A stretch of DNA of 64,000 bases, from contig CANIBP010000023.1 in NCBI GenBank assembly GCA_947466075.1, positions 1 through 64,000 of the forward strand, in the 5' to 3' direction. Below, piece by piece: positions 15,362 to 24,515 of the stretch. The position numbers and the translations under genes were made by a program. The notes below the pieces were generated by a model. The model was not told the DNA's origin. It did no database searches and saw nothing but the letters and a program-made list of their open reading frames with translations. The first letter of the stretch is position 1. The number at the start of each line of letters is the position of its first letter. Source of the stretch: Verrucomicrobiaceae bacterium (lineage in GTDB: Bacteria > Verrucomicrobiota > Verrucomicrobiia > Verrucomicrobiales > Verrucomicrobiaceae).

Positions 15362-17200
15362 ATGAATCCAGAGGTGCAAAACATTGTGGCCGCAGGCAAA
15401 CTCCCTGCCGCCGACGGCGAAAAACTTTCCAAACTCGAAGCCGGCACCATCGCGGTGCATAAAAGCTGGGGGGTCGGCAAGATCGCCGCATGGGATTTGC
15501 TGGGAGACCGACTCATCATCGACTTTGAAGGTAAGCCCGGTCATCCGCTGAAACTCTCCTTTGCCATCACCTCCTTGGAGATCATTCCTGCCGATCACCT
15601 CCTGGCCCGTCGTCTGACCGATCTCGATACGCTCAAGGAGATGGCTGCCAAGAACGCTCCCGGACTCGTCGAACTCGCGCTCAAGAGCAGCGGCAATTCT
15701 CTGCATCTCGACGCATTGGAACGCCTGCTCAAAGGCCGGATCATTGCCGACGCGGATTACAAGAAGTGGTGGGAAGGTGCCAAGCGTGCCCTCAAAACTC
15801 ACCGCCACATCGTCGTCCCTGCCAAGCGCACCGAAAACCTCGTACTGCGTGACCAGGCGGAAAACGCCGGCACACAGATGGTGAAGGCCTTCCTCGCCGC
15901 ACGTGATTTGAAGACCAAGCTCGCCACGCTGGCCAGCATCCAGAAGGACATCGACCTTTTCAGCGATCCCAAGACCGAACTCATCCCCGTCTTCCAAGAC
16001 ATCTCCGACTCCGCCCGCAAGAGCGTGAAGCTCAATCTCAAAGAGTGCCTGCAACTCCTGCTCGCCCGTGACGAACTCGTCGAGAATCTAGTGGCCACGG
16101 CCCCGATGGGTTCCATGAAGATTTCCGACCTCATCGTGGAGACCAAAGAAGTGCTTGCCGATGCCATCAAGAGCCTCTCCGCCAGCCTGCTCGGCCGGAT
16201 TTACCGCGCCTTCCCGGAAGCCTTCCCAAATCGTGCCTGGGTGCCTGAAATCCTGCATCACCTCACCAAGACCGGCGGTCGTGCCGTCGCAGAGATCGCC
16301 GCCGTGCTCGATGCCAATGATGAGCTCGACGTTCTCGCCGAGGCGCTGAAAAAATCCCTGCGCAACCGCATGCTTTCCGCCGATCTGCTCATCTGGATGG
16401 CCCGTGAGCGCAAAGGCCTCGCTGAGTCCGTTTTCGACATCGATCTCGGTCATGCCATCCTCGGCGTCATCGAAAGCGACCACATGGAAGGCGGCCCGAA
16501 ACGCACCGGACGCCTTCAGGACATCCTCTCAGATGACAAAACCCTGCTGGGTGAAATGGTCGCCGACGCCGAAGAAGAAGACGTGCGCCTCCTCGCCAAG
16601 CGCCTCATCAACGGCTCCCTCTTTGACGAACTCACCCGCCGTTCACTGATGGCTCGCATCATTAAAGTACGTCCTGAAATGGAAGCCATGATGGATGAAA
16701 ACGCCGGCCCACGTCAGGACGACTCCCTCATTGTTTCCTGGGCCAGCCTGGAAAAGAAAAAAGCCGAGCTCGAAGACCTCGTGAACGTCAAGATTCCCGA
16801 CAACAAGCGGGAAATTCAGATCGCCCGAGACGAAGGTGACTTGCGCGAAAACGGCGGCTACAAGGCCGCCCGCGACCAGCAGTCCGTGCTGCTGCGTATG
16901 CAAGGCAAGCTGGAGCGCGAACTACGCAATGCCCGCGGCACCGATTTCGCCAACGTGCCCACCGATAAGGTCGGTATCGGCACCGTTGTTGATGTCCTGG
17001 ACCTTGCCAGCGGCGCCACAGAATCCACCACCATTCTTGGTGCTTGGGATGGCGATCTCGACAAAAATATCATCAGCTACCTTTCCGAATCCGCCAAAGC
17101 CCTCATCGGCAAAACGGTCGGCGATGAACTCGATCTCCCTACCGAAGCGCTGCACGGCACTCGTAAGGTGAAGATTGCTGCGATTCGTGCCTTCCAATAG
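15362..17200 (+). CDS. greA: Long GreA/GreB-type transcription elongation factor
   Basis: The C-terminal 150 residues (from about 465) form a GreA/GreB protein: a coiled coil with KIPDNKREIQIARDEGDLRENGGYKAARDQQ, where the tip Asp and Glu that stimulate RNA polymerase transcript cleavage are kept (GDLRENGGY). A FKBP-like C-terminal domain follows (VGIGTVVDVLDLASG, LIGKTVGDELDLP). The other 460 residues are an alpha-helical region (LSFAITSLEIIPADHLLARRL, ELALKSSGNSLHLDAL) of unknown function. Normal GreA has about 160 residues, but chlamydial GreA has a similar giant N-terminal extension, so this looks like a PVC-group trait. The gene has its own start and no obvious operon partner. Confidence 0.85.
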   Translation: MNPEVQNIVAAGKLPAADGEKLSKLEAGTIAVHKSWGVGKIAAWDLLGDRLIIDFEGKPGHPLKLSFAITSLEIIPADHLLARRLTDLDTLKEMAAKNAPGLVELALKSSGNSLHLDALERLLKGRIIADADYKKWWEGAKRALKTHRHIVVPAKRTENLVLRDQAENAGTQMVKAFLAARDLKTKLATLASIQKDIDLFSDPKTELIPVFQDISDSARKSVKLNLKECLQLLLARDELVENLVATAPMGSMKISDLIVETKEVLADAIKSLSASLLGRIYRAFPEAFPNRAWVPEILHHLTKTGGRAVAEIAAVLDANDELDVLAEALKKSLRNRMLSADLLIWMARERKGLAESVFDIDLGHAILGVIESDHMEGGPKRTGRLQDILSDDKTLLGEMVADAEEEDVRLLAKRLINGSLFDELTRRSLMARIIKVRPEMEAMMDENAGPRQDDSLIVSWASLEKKKAELEDLVNVKIPDNKREIQIARDEGDLRENGGYKAARDQQSVLLRMQGKLERELRNARGTDFANVPTDKVGIGTVVDVLDLASGATESTTILGAWDGDLDKNIISYLSESAKALIGKTVGDELDLPTEALHGTRKVKIAAIRAFQ

Positions 17201-17412
17201 GACACACGAGACGTATCCCGATTAAATCGGATGTTCGGTTGGCTATATAACTCATCCGAATAGTCGATTTTATTACTTGTAATATATAATCATCATATTA
17301 GATTTCTATTACACACACGCTAAATCCCCCTAGCTTAAAAGCCTTGAACCACCTACTGCTTTTCGACAAGCCCTGTCTCCTTAACCAACATCGAAATTCG
17401 CCACTGACTGCT
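17201..17412 (+). promoter_or_regulatory. AT-rich upstream region with small palindromes and a -10-like box
   Basis: After the GreA stop, the sequence has a palindrome CCGAT-taa-ATCGG (about 17218-17230) and an ATCCG/CGGAT inverted pair around 17229-17260. A very AT-rich stretch follows with TATAAT at 17285-17290. I see no convincing -35 at the usual spacing. It probably holds the promoter of the NlpC/P60-like gene; the palindromes could be a weak terminator or operator. Confidence 0.3.
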
Positions 17413-18711
17413 ATGCTCGCCGTTTCATTCGTGCTGTCCATGTTCTGGCCGGTGAACGGCTTGGGACAAATCACCAGTGCTGAGAATCTAGGCATCCATT
17501 TGGGAGAAGACCAAGGAACTATGCCGGATTCAAAGGGCATAACACTTGGGAGTACGTTGCTGGGCTTACCTACACCAACTCAGTCCCTGCGGGTGTTTAC
17601 CGCCAATCCTAAGCCATGGGGAAAGCTCCGCTGCACGTATGTGTTTCTTGAGGCGCCGAATTCTCTCCTGGAAGATTTCCCCCTTCCCAGTCCGATCCCC
17701 CGCTGGACCTTTCCTGAAAGCTCACTTTCGAGTCTGACTCAACTATTTGCCAGGGCAGGTCTGCAGACCCCTTTGATCGATCAATTGCTATCGACGGATT
17801 CGATGGTGAGAGATGGAAAATCCATTCATCTCTTCCCGCAACGTCATGTCATCGAAGGCCTTTCACCAGAAAATCGAGCCTTGATTTACGCCGAACTGGC
17901 GAACCAACCCGAGAATGAGTATCACGTGGATCCGGTGCTGATTATTGGCACCTCGATTGATGAATGGTATCGCCACAGCAAGCTCCGACCGGAGATCATT
18001 TCACTCATCAAGAAACTCAGCTACAAGCGGGGTGAGACCATCGCGTTCAGTGACATTCCCACCCTACTAAATTACGCGCAGTCCGATGACGAAGCACGCA
18101 CCATTTTCAAAGCCTGCACGCGCACGAGAACGCTGATGGTTCGCCTCATTCTCGACAAGGATTCGAACATCGATGATCTCGTCAACTACTGGTCTCTCGG
18201 AGTTGGCATCCGTCGCAAAGATCTGGAACCGCTGCTACAGTCCATCATTCAGCTTGATGGCGTCAATGAACTGGGCCTTGCTCACATTCTTCCTGCCCTG
18301 GCTCGCAAGCTCATGTACACCTATCCGGGCGTGGACATGGCAAAGCAGGGCATCCTGCCGGACTGCCACTGGACTTCGCTGAACTTCTTTAATTATGAAC
18401 CGCAAGGCTACCTTCTAGATTCCCGACTGGCTACAAGCCAGGTGCTGGAGCAGTTCAGCGCGGTCGAGCCTCCCTATCAGTATGGTGATGTACTATTCTT
18501 CCTCAATAGTGGGGGGGATGCCTTCCACTCCTGCGTCCATCTGGCAGACAATATCGTCTTCACTAAGAACGGCAGAAACGTTCTCTCGCCTTGGGTGATC
18601 ATGACTCTGGAAGATGTCAAAAAGGTCTATCTCTACAAAGGTAACGGTCACGTCCAAGGCTACCGCCGCAAAGACAGCCCTTCTGAGTTGCTTCATCACG
18701 TTTCCAAATAA
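17413..18711 (+). CDS. Secreted NlpC/P60-like protein of unknown specificity
   Basis: Starting at ATG 17413, the product begins MLAVSFVLSMFWPVNGLGQ, a signal peptide; an in-frame TTG at 17344 would add 23 residues and spoil it. Residues of about 25-300 are not recognised. The C-terminal part (from about 310) has LPDCHWTSLNFF, then QYGDVLFFLNSGGDAFHSCVHLADNIVFTKNG. The latter is the 'GD--FF------H------D----H-NG' pattern of NlpC/P60-type hydrolases, with candidate Cys in PDCHW and His in the FHSCVHL block. Such enzymes cleave peptidoglycan peptides or act on lipids and proteins. The assignment is tentative. The upstream region is AT-rich. Confidence 0.55.
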   Translation: MLAVSFVLSMFWPVNGLGQITSAENLGIHLGEDQGTMPDSKGITLGSTLLGLPTPTQSLRVFTANPKPWGKLRCTYVFLEAPNSLLEDFPLPSPIPRWTFPESSLSSLTQLFARAGLQTPLIDQLLSTDSMVRDGKSIHLFPQRHVIEGLSPENRALIYAELANQPENEYHVDPVLIIGTSIDEWYRHSKLRPEIISLIKKLSYKRGETIAFSDIPTLLNYAQSDDEARTIFKACTRTRTLMVRLILDKDSNIDDLVNYWSLGVGIRRKDLEPLLQSIIQLDGVNELGLAHILPALARKLMYTYPGVDMAKQGILPDCHWTSLNFFNYEPQGYLLDSRLATSQVLEQFSAVEPPYQYGDVLFFLNSGGDAFHSCVHLADNIVFTKNGRNVLSPWVIMTLEDVKKVYLYKGNGHVQGYRRKDSPSELLHHVSK

Positions 18712-18751
18712 CGGTTTTTTCCAGCCTCCGTAATTCGAGGATCATGCAATG

Positions 18752-18771
18752 AACGGTTTACGGGAACCGTT
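18752..18771. other. Small perfect inverted repeat upstream of the Tat-exported protein gene
   Basis: AACGGTT (18752-18758) and AACCGTT (18765-18771) are complementary arms around a 6-base loop, 24 bases before the ATG at 18795. No T-run follows, so it is not a typical terminator; an operator or an mRNA hairpin is possible. Confidence 0.3.
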
Positions 18772-18794
18772 AGCGTGGGCAACATCGACACCTT

Positions 18795-19682
18795 ATGTCC
18801 TCACGCCGCCATTTCATTCACACCGTCCTCGGAGCCAGTGCCGCTTCAGCCTTCGCCGCTGATGCCAAACTCACTTACAAGGGTGAAAACATCCAATTCG
18901 GACTCGTCACCTACCAGTGGGGCAAGGACTGGGATCTGCCCACGCTCATCAAGAACTGCGAAACCACGAAGGTGCTCGGTGTGGAACTGCGCGTCGAGCA
19001 TGCCCATAAAGTCGATATTTCACTCACTCCCGCTCAGCGCAAAGAAGTGCGCAGTCGCTTTGAGGATTCACCCGTCGATGTCCTCGGTATGGGCACTAAC
19101 TTTGAGTTCCACTCTCCCAATGCAGATGAAGTGCGGAAAAACATCGAAGGAGCCAAGGCATTCATCAAACTCAGCCACGACATCGGTGCTAGCGGCGTGA
19201 AAGTGAAACCCAACGCGCTGCCGAAGGATGTGCCAGTCGAAAAGACCTTGGTGCAAATCGGCAAGGCGCTCGCGGAACTCGGCGATCACGCCATCGGCTT
19301 CGGTCAAGAAATTCGTCTCGAAGTGCATGGCAAGGACACTTCCGAACTGCCGCACATCAAGACCATCATGGACGCCGCCGAGCGTGACAATGTGCGCGTC
19401 TGCTGGAACTCCAACGACACCGATCTCATCGGCGCTGGATTGGAAGCCAACTTCGCCCTCGTCCAAGATCGTCTCGGCCACACCGTGCACATTCGCGGTG
19501 TCAATCTCAGCACCTACCCACTCGACAAACTCGCCAAATTGCTCGTCGAGATCGACTACGAAGGCCATGTCTGCCTCGAAGCCGGCAAAATGCCCGATGG
19601 TGATCCCGTGGCGGCGCTCGCTGAGCAGCGCGAATTGTTCATGAATCTCGTCACGGCGGCACGCCAAGCAGTCAAAGACTAG
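18795..19682 (+). CDS. Tat-exported xylose-isomerase-like TIM-barrel protein
   Basis: The N-terminus MSSRRHFIHTVLGASAASAFAA has a twin-arginine export signal (S-R-R-x-F) followed by a hydrophobic region. The rest is a sugar phosphate isomerase/epimerase-type AP-endonuclease-2 fold: FGLVTYQWGKDWDLPTLI, TKVLGVELRVEHAH, GASGVKVKPNALPKD, FGQEIRLEVHGKDT and VRVCWNSNDTDLI, with YEGHVCLEAGKMPDGD at the end. The metal-binding Glu, His and Asp residues of the family are present in E-L-R-V-E, E-V-H and C-L-E. Substrate is unknown. Exported members of this family are common in Verrucomicrobia and Planctomycetes near sugar metabolism genes. It is followed after 21 bases by the MDR gene. Confidence 0.75.
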   Translation: MSSRRHFIHTVLGASAASAFAADAKLTYKGENIQFGLVTYQWGKDWDLPTLIKNCETTKVLGVELRVEHAHKVDISLTPAQRKEVRSRFEDSPVDVLGMGTNFEFHSPNADEVRKNIEGAKAFIKLSHDIGASGVKVKPNALPKDVPVEKTLVQIGKALAELGDHAIGFGQEIRLEVHGKDTSELPHIKTIMDAAERDNVRVCWNSNDTDLIGAGLEANFALVQDRLGHTVHIRGVNLSTYPLDKLAKLLVEIDYEGHVCLEAGKMPDGDPVAALAEQRELFMNLVTAARQAVKD

Positions 19683-19703
19683 GCGGCGAACGTTTTGAAA
19701 TAG

Positions 19704-20687
19704 ATGTCTCTCCATCTCCAATTCGATCAAACCGGCAATCCTGCCGAGGTCCTCCAACTCAAAGAGCACACGCTAACGCCCCCCGAAGGCCATGAAGTCC
19801 GCGTGCGCATGCGTTACACACCCGTCAATCCGGCGGACATTAATTTCATCGAAGGCACTTATGGCCGCGCCGCGCATCCGCCTTGCATTCCCGGTCATGA
19901 AGGCTGCGGTGAAGTCGAAGCGGTTGGTGATGCCGTCACATCACTGGCGAAAGGCGATGTCGTCATCCCGCTGATCGGCACCGGCTGTTGGACACAGCAT
20001 CTCACCGCTGCTGAGCATCATTTCGCCAAACTACCGCCGCAGATCGACGCCGTGCAGGCCAGCATGCTGCGCATCAATCCCGTCACCGCTTGGGCATTGC
20101 TCAAACATTACGCCGACCTCGAGAAAGGCTCCTGGGTCGCGCAAAACGCCGCCAACTCTGGTGTCGGTCGCGCTTTGATCCAGCTCGCCCATCACTTCGG
20201 TCTGCGCACGATGAATTTCGTCCGCCGGATCGAGTTGTTTGATGAATTGAAAGCACTCGGTGCGGATGCTGTCGTGCTCGACACCGCTGAAGGTGTTACC
20301 GAAGCAAAAGAAATCATCGGCAGCGATCCCGTGCGGCTCGCCACCAACGCCGTCGGTGGCGACAGCGCCATCCACCTCATGGATCTGCTCAGCCCCGAAG
20401 GTATCCACGTCACCTATGGCGCGATGAGCCGCCGCAGTCTCAAGGTGCCGAACAAATTCCTCATCTTCAAAAACCTCCAGCTTCACGGTCTGTGGATCAC
20501 CAAATGGTTTGAGAAAGCCAGCACTCCCGAACTTTACGAAGTGCTCGATCCGCTCACCGCGCTCATCGAAACCGGCGAACTCGTCACCGCCATCGACGAA
20601 ATCGTGCCGCTCGCTGATTTCAAACACGCCATTACTCGCGCCCAGGAAGGCTCACGCGGCGGCAAAGTCATCCTCGACCTCGCCTGA
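19704..20687 (+). CDS. MDR-family (quinone/enoyl) reductase
   Basis: This 327-residue protein has the medium-chain dehydrogenase/reductase fold: GroES-like N-terminus (NPADINFIEGTYGR, CIPGHEGCGEVEAVGDAV) and a Rossmann domain (SWVAQNAANSGVGRALIQLAHHFGLRTMNFVRR). The 'NPADIN--G-Y' segment and the absence of structural-zinc cysteines point to the MECR/quinone-oxidoreductase branch. The glycine loop N-S-G-V-G-R is typical of NADPH-dependent trans-2-enoyl-ACP/CoA reductases. The usual role is NADPH-dependent reduction of enoyl thioesters or quinones. It overlaps surE by one base (TGATG), so the two are probably co-transcribed. Confidence 0.8.
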   Translation: MSLHLQFDQTGNPAEVLQLKEHTLTPPEGHEVRVRMRYTPVNPADINFIEGTYGRAAHPPCIPGHEGCGEVEAVGDAVTSLAKGDVVIPLIGTGCWTQHLTAAEHHFAKLPPQIDAVQASMLRINPVTAWALLKHYADLEKGSWVAQNAANSGVGRALIQLAHHFGLRTMNFVRRIELFDELKALGADAVVLDTAEGVTEAKEIIGSDPVRLATNAVGGDSAIHLMDLLSPEGIHVTYGAMSRRSLKVPNKFLIFKNLQLHGLWITKWFEKASTPELYEVLDPLTALIETGELVTAIDEIVPLADFKHAITRAQEGSRGGKVILDLA

Positions 20688-21376
20688 TGCACGTTCTCAT
20701 CACCAATGACGATGGCATCCACGCGCCCGGATTGCAGGCCTTGGCTGACGCCGTGTCACAACTCGGTTGGGACTACACCATCGTCGCACCTGCCACAGAG
20801 CAAAGCATGTGCGGTCATCGCGTCACCACGCACCAGCATCTCAAAGTGGAGACACCGGAAGAACGCCGCTACGCCGTGCATGGCACACCGGCTGATTGCG
20901 TGCGCCTTGCTTTGTTCGCTCTCAATGTGAAGCCCGACCTCGTGCTATCCGGCATCAATGCCGGTGGCAACCTGGGCCAGGACATCGTCATCTCCGGCAC
21001 CGTCGCCGCTGCCCGCGAAGCCGCTTATCACGGTATTCGTGCCATGGCGCTCTCCCATTACATGATTCGTGAGCTCACCGTCGATTGGCAACGCACCGCA
21101 CGCTGGGTCACTGAAATTTTAGCCGAAACTCATGCCCAAGTGCAGCCCCATGGAAGTTTCTGGAACATCAATCTGCCCCATCTCCCTGCCACGCATGCCG
21201 CTTTGCCGCCACGCATTCGCAGCACCCCTGCCCGCTCACCGTTGAACGTCGCCTACACCCAAAGTGAGCATGGCTACGCCTACAGCGCCTCCTACGCCTC
21301 CCGCCCACAAGACCCCGGCTCCGATGTCGCCGCCTGCTTCGACGGTAACGTCGCCATCTCGCTGCTGTGCGTATGA
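20687..21376 (+). CDS. surE: SurE 5'/3'-nucleotidase
   Basis: This 229-residue protein is SurE, a metal-dependent nucleotide monophosphatase. It begins MHVLITNDDGIHAPGLQAL, the metal-binding N-D-D-G motif, and continues with VAPATEQSMCGHRVT, VHGTPADCVRLAL and PDLVLSGINAGGNLGQDIVISGTVAAAREA, all family hallmarks. The enzyme removes phosphate from nucleoside 5'- and 3'-monophosphates and helps stationary-phase survival. Its ATG shares a base with the previous stop. Length is normal, and the C-terminus (YASRPQDPGSDVAACFDGNVAISLL) matches the family end. Confidence 0.95.
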   Translation: MHVLITNDDGIHAPGLQALADAVSQLGWDYTIVAPATEQSMCGHRVTTHQHLKVETPEERRYAVHGTPADCVRLALFALNVKPDLVLSGINAGGNLGQDIVISGTVAAAREAAYHGIRAMALSHYMIRELTVDWQRTARWVTEILAETHAQVQPHGSFWNINLPHLPATHAALPPRIRSTPARSPLNVAYTQSEHGYAYSASYASRPQDPGSDVAACFDGNVAISLLCV

Positions 21377-21485
21377 TTGAACGGTAGGCGACTTTCATGG
21401 CTCCAAACGCGCCCGCCTTGACATCGGGGCCGAAAGCATCCCCTAAGTAGCTCCCTTTTTCCCTACCATCCCTGTTCACACGCAC

Positions 21486-24080
21486 ATGCCCAAAGCCCTG
21501 ATCATTGCCGAAAAGCCCAGTGTTGCCGCCGATCTTGCCCGCGCACTCGCCAAAGCCCCCGGCATGAAGCCCTTCGCCAAAGAAAAAGACTGGTACGAGA
21601 ACGAAACGCACGTCATCTCCTCCGCCGTCGGCCATCTGCTCGAACTCGGCATGCCCATGGTGGACGGCAAGAAAGTCGGTTGGGGCTTCACCAGTCTGCC
21701 CATCATGCCGGAGCAGTTTGAGCTGAATCCCATCGAGCAAAGTGCGGACCGCTACAAGCTCCTCGCCAAGCTGATGAAGCGCAAGGATATCGATTCTCTC
21801 ATCAATGCCTGCGATGCCGGGCGCGAGGGCGAACTCATTTTCCGCTACATCGTTGATGCCAGTGGCACCAAAAAGCCCATCAAGCGCCTCTGGATGCAAT
21901 CCATGACTCAGGGTTCCATTTTGGATGCCTACAAGAAGCTGCGCACCGATGAAGAGATGAAGCCTCTGGCCGATGCCGCGAAATGCCGCAGTGAAAGTGA
22001 CTGGCTCATCGGCATCAACGGCACGCGTGCGCTCACCGCGCTAAATTCACGCCACGGCGGCTTCCGCCTCACGCCTGTGGGTCGCGTGCAAACGCCGACG
22101 CTCTCGATTCTCGCCCAGCGCGAACGTGACATCGCCGCCTTCGTGCCGCGCACCTATTTTGAAGCCATCGCGCTCTTTGAAGTGACCGCAGGCCGTTATT
22201 CCGGTCGCTGGATCGACGAAAGCTACAAGAAGGACGAAAATGACGAGCACAAGAAGGCCGAGCGTCTTTGGGACCAAGGCACCGCACAGGCCATTGCGGA
22301 TCGTTGCAACGGCAAGCCCGGCAAGGTCGAACAGACCACCAAACCTGCCCGCCAGGCTGCTCCCCTGCTCTACGATCTGACCAGCCTGCAACGTGAAGCC
22401 AGCAACCGCTTTGGGTTCTCCGCCCGCCGCACGCTACAAATCGCGCAAGCGCTGTATGAGAAGTTCAAGGTGCTGACCTATCCACGAACGGATTCACGCC
22501 ATCTGCCTGAGGATTATCTCGACACCGTCACCGACACGCTCAAAACTTTTGCTAGTCACGACAGCCGCAAGCATGACGCGCTGCCCCATGAACTCGGCAC
22601 ACACGCCGCCACCGCGCTCGACAACAAGTGGGTGAAGCTCAACAAGCGCATCTTTGACAGCACCAAGGTTAGCGACCACTTCGCCATCATCCCCACCGGT
22701 TTGATTCCGCCGAAGGAACTGCCCGAGGCCGAGCAAAAGCTGTTCGACATGGTGGCACGTCGCTTTGTCGCCGTGTTTTTCCCTGCTGCAGAGTTTGAAG
22801 TAACCACTCGCATCACGCGTGTTGGCAAAGATGCGTTCAAAAGCGATGGCAAAGTGCTCAAGGAACCCGGCTGGCTGAGCGTCTATGGCAAAAAAGCCGC
22901 CGAAGAAGCCGCCGAAGGTGGCGAGGATGCCGCCAAACTGCTCGTGGCGGCGAACGATGGCGACACTGCCAGCACGCTGGATGTCGAAGTGAACGAACAT
23001 CAGACCAAGCCGCCGCCGCGCTTCACGGAAGCGACGCTGCTTTCCATCATGGAAGGTGCCGGCAAACTCGTCGAAGATGAAGAACTCGCCGAAGCGATGA
23101 GCGAACGTGGTCTCGGCACGCCCGCCACGCGTGCGGCAATCATCGAAGGTCTAATCATGGACCGCTACATCGAACGCGTGCAACGTGACATGCATGTGAC
23201 CGCGAAGGGCCTCGCTCTCATTGATCAGATCAGTGCCATCGGCATCGACACGCTGAGTTCGCCTGAAATGACGGGCCAGTGGGAATACAAGCTGCGCCAG
23301 ATGGAGCATCGCGAACTCGACCGCGAGAGTTTCATGAAGGACATCCGCCGCGTCACCAAGCAGGTCGTGGACAAAACCAAGGAGTTCTCCAAAGCCGCCA
23401 AGGAGAAGGTGTATCCCGAATTCAAAGCCACCTGCGGCGTCTGTGGCAGCACGGAAGGCTACAAGCAGACCGAGGAGTTCTACGGCTGCAAAAATCCCAA
23501 GTGCAAAGTGCGGGTCTTCAAAGCCGTGGCCAGCCGTCCTCTCAGCGAGGATGAAATCCGCACGCTCATCGAGAAGCGCTTCATCGGCCCGCTCGAAGGT
23601 TTCCGCAGCAAGAAGGGCAAGGACTTCAGCGCCGCACTCCAGATCAAAGACGACATGAAGATCGCCTTTGTCTTTGGCGACGGCACCGATCCCGATAGCA
23701 TCAATTGGGATGAGTGCCCCGTAATCACTGACTGCCCTGTCTGCGCCAAGAAAGGCCGCAAGGGCGAAAAAATCCACGAAACTGCCGACGCTTATCAGTG
23801 CAAAATCAACGCCACTGAGTCCTCCAAGTGCAATGCCCGCCTGCCGAAAAAACTCTGCCAGAAGGATATCACACCCGAGAACGCCCGCGAGTTCTTCGCC
23901 GATGGCAAGACCTCGCTGATCGCCGGTATGATCTCCAAACGCGGCCGCCCCTTCAGCACCTTCCTCGTCTGCACCCCCGGCGAAAAACGCATCATGAGCT
24001 GGGAGTTCCCGCCGCGTGAAGCGAAGCCCAAGGCCGAGAAGAAACCGAAGAAGCCAGCAGGCGTCAGCGGACGGAATTAA
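21486..24080 (+). CDS. topB: DNA topoisomerase III-like type IA topoisomerase
   Basis: An 864-residue type IA topoisomerase, TopB type. MPKALIIAEKPSVAADLARAL is the TOPRIM start, with NACDAGREGELIFRYI (acidic D-x-D/E cluster) near residue 108. The catalytic tyrosine is in LTYPRTDSRHLPEDYL near 332. ATRAAIIEGLIMDRYIER is the helical gate region. The C-terminus carries cysteine zinc motifs (CGVCGSTEGYKQTEEFYGCKNPKC; CPVCAKKG...KCNARLPKKLC) and ends in a Lys/Pro-rich tail after GRPFSTFLVCTPGEKRIMSWEFPPR. It decatenates single-stranded or gapped DNA during replication and recombination. It converges with the thioesterase gene only 5 bases apart. Confidence 0.9.
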   Translation: MPKALIIAEKPSVAADLARALAKAPGMKPFAKEKDWYENETHVISSAVGHLLELGMPMVDGKKVGWGFTSLPIMPEQFELNPIEQSADRYKLLAKLMKRKDIDSLINACDAGREGELIFRYIVDASGTKKPIKRLWMQSMTQGSILDAYKKLRTDEEMKPLADAAKCRSESDWLIGINGTRALTALNSRHGGFRLTPVGRVQTPTLSILAQRERDIAAFVPRTYFEAIALFEVTAGRYSGRWIDESYKKDENDEHKKAERLWDQGTAQAIADRCNGKPGKVEQTTKPARQAAPLLYDLTSLQREASNRFGFSARRTLQIAQALYEKFKVLTYPRTDSRHLPEDYLDTVTDTLKTFASHDSRKHDALPHELGTHAATALDNKWVKLNKRIFDSTKVSDHFAIIPTGLIPPKELPEAEQKLFDMVARRFVAVFFPAAEFEVTTRITRVGKDAFKSDGKVLKEPGWLSVYGKKAAEEAAEGGEDAAKLLVAANDGDTASTLDVEVNEHQTKPPPRFTEATLLSIMEGAGKLVEDEELAEAMSERGLGTPATRAAIIEGLIMDRYIERVQRDMHVTAKGLALIDQISAIGIDTLSSPEMTGQWEYKLRQMEHRELDRESFMKDIRRVTKQVVDKTKEFSKAAKEKVYPEFKATCGVCGSTEGYKQTEEFYGCKNPKCKVRVFKAVASRPLSEDEIRTLIEKRFIGPLEGFRSKKGKDFSAALQIKDDMKIAFVFGDGTDPDSINWDECPVITDCPVCAKKGRKGEKIHETADAYQCKINATESSKCNARLPKKLCQKDITPENAREFFADGKTSLIAGMISKRGRPFSTFLVCTPGEKRIMSWEFPPREAKPKAEKKPKKPAGVSGRN

Positions 24081-24085
24081 ACCTG

Positions 24086-24514
24086 CTACTGCTTTGATTT
24101 GAGCAGATGCGCATACTTCACCTTCCAGTCTTCTGGAAGACGTGATGGCTTGCCTTCCGGCATCTGCACCAGCGCCAGAGACTGGCGGCACGTGATGAGC
24201 AAGGCGTTGTCTTCGGCCCTGCGCATTTCAAACGCGCACCAGAAACGCACGCGTTCGACGCTTTCAAGTTTACCGTGAATGACAAGTTCATCACCGAGCT
24301 TCGCGGGCTTTTTGTAGTCAATCTCAGTGCGCACCACGACGGGATAAAGATGCGTTTGGGCCATTTCACGCAGCTTCATGCCCATCAAACCGGCAAGACG
24401 GGTGCGCGCAGTTTCGATCATCCGCAGGTAGGCGATGTTGTGGACCACGCCACCGCAGTCGGTGTCGAAAAACATCACCTCTTCGCGAGTTTCGATGGTC
24501 GGCGTAAGCTGCAT
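24086..24514 (-). CDS. YbgC/4HBT-type acyl-CoA thioesterase
   Basis: This 142-residue hot-dog-fold protein has the 4-hydroxybenzoyl-CoA thioesterase/YbgC pattern: EVMFFDTDCGGVVHNIAYLRMIETAR with the conserved Asp in the D-T-D-x-x-G-V-V-H motif, TEIDYKKPAKLGDELVIHG and FEMRRAEDNALLITCRQSLALV. Family members hydrolyse acyl-CoA or related thioesters. The stop is 5 bases from the convergent topB stop. It lies directly downstream of ispH with a 1-base gap, so it is probably expressed from the ispH transcript. Confidence 0.8.
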   Translation of the reverse strand: MQLTPTIETREEVMFFDTDCGGVVHNIAYLRMIETARTRLAGLMGMKLREMAQTHLYPVVVRTEIDYKKPAKLGDELVIHGKLESVERVRFWCAFEMRRAEDNALLITCRQSLALVQMPEGKPSRLPEDWKVKYAHLLKSKQ

Positions 24515-24515
24515 G

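Noticed and set aside
15329..16054. Minus-strand frame of 241 codons
   Set aside because: Antisense to the GreA-like gene's N-terminal region; no supporting motif.
23151..24191. Minus-strand frame of 346 codons
   Set aside because: Antisense to topB and overlapping the thioesterase in another frame; composition typical of a shadow frame.
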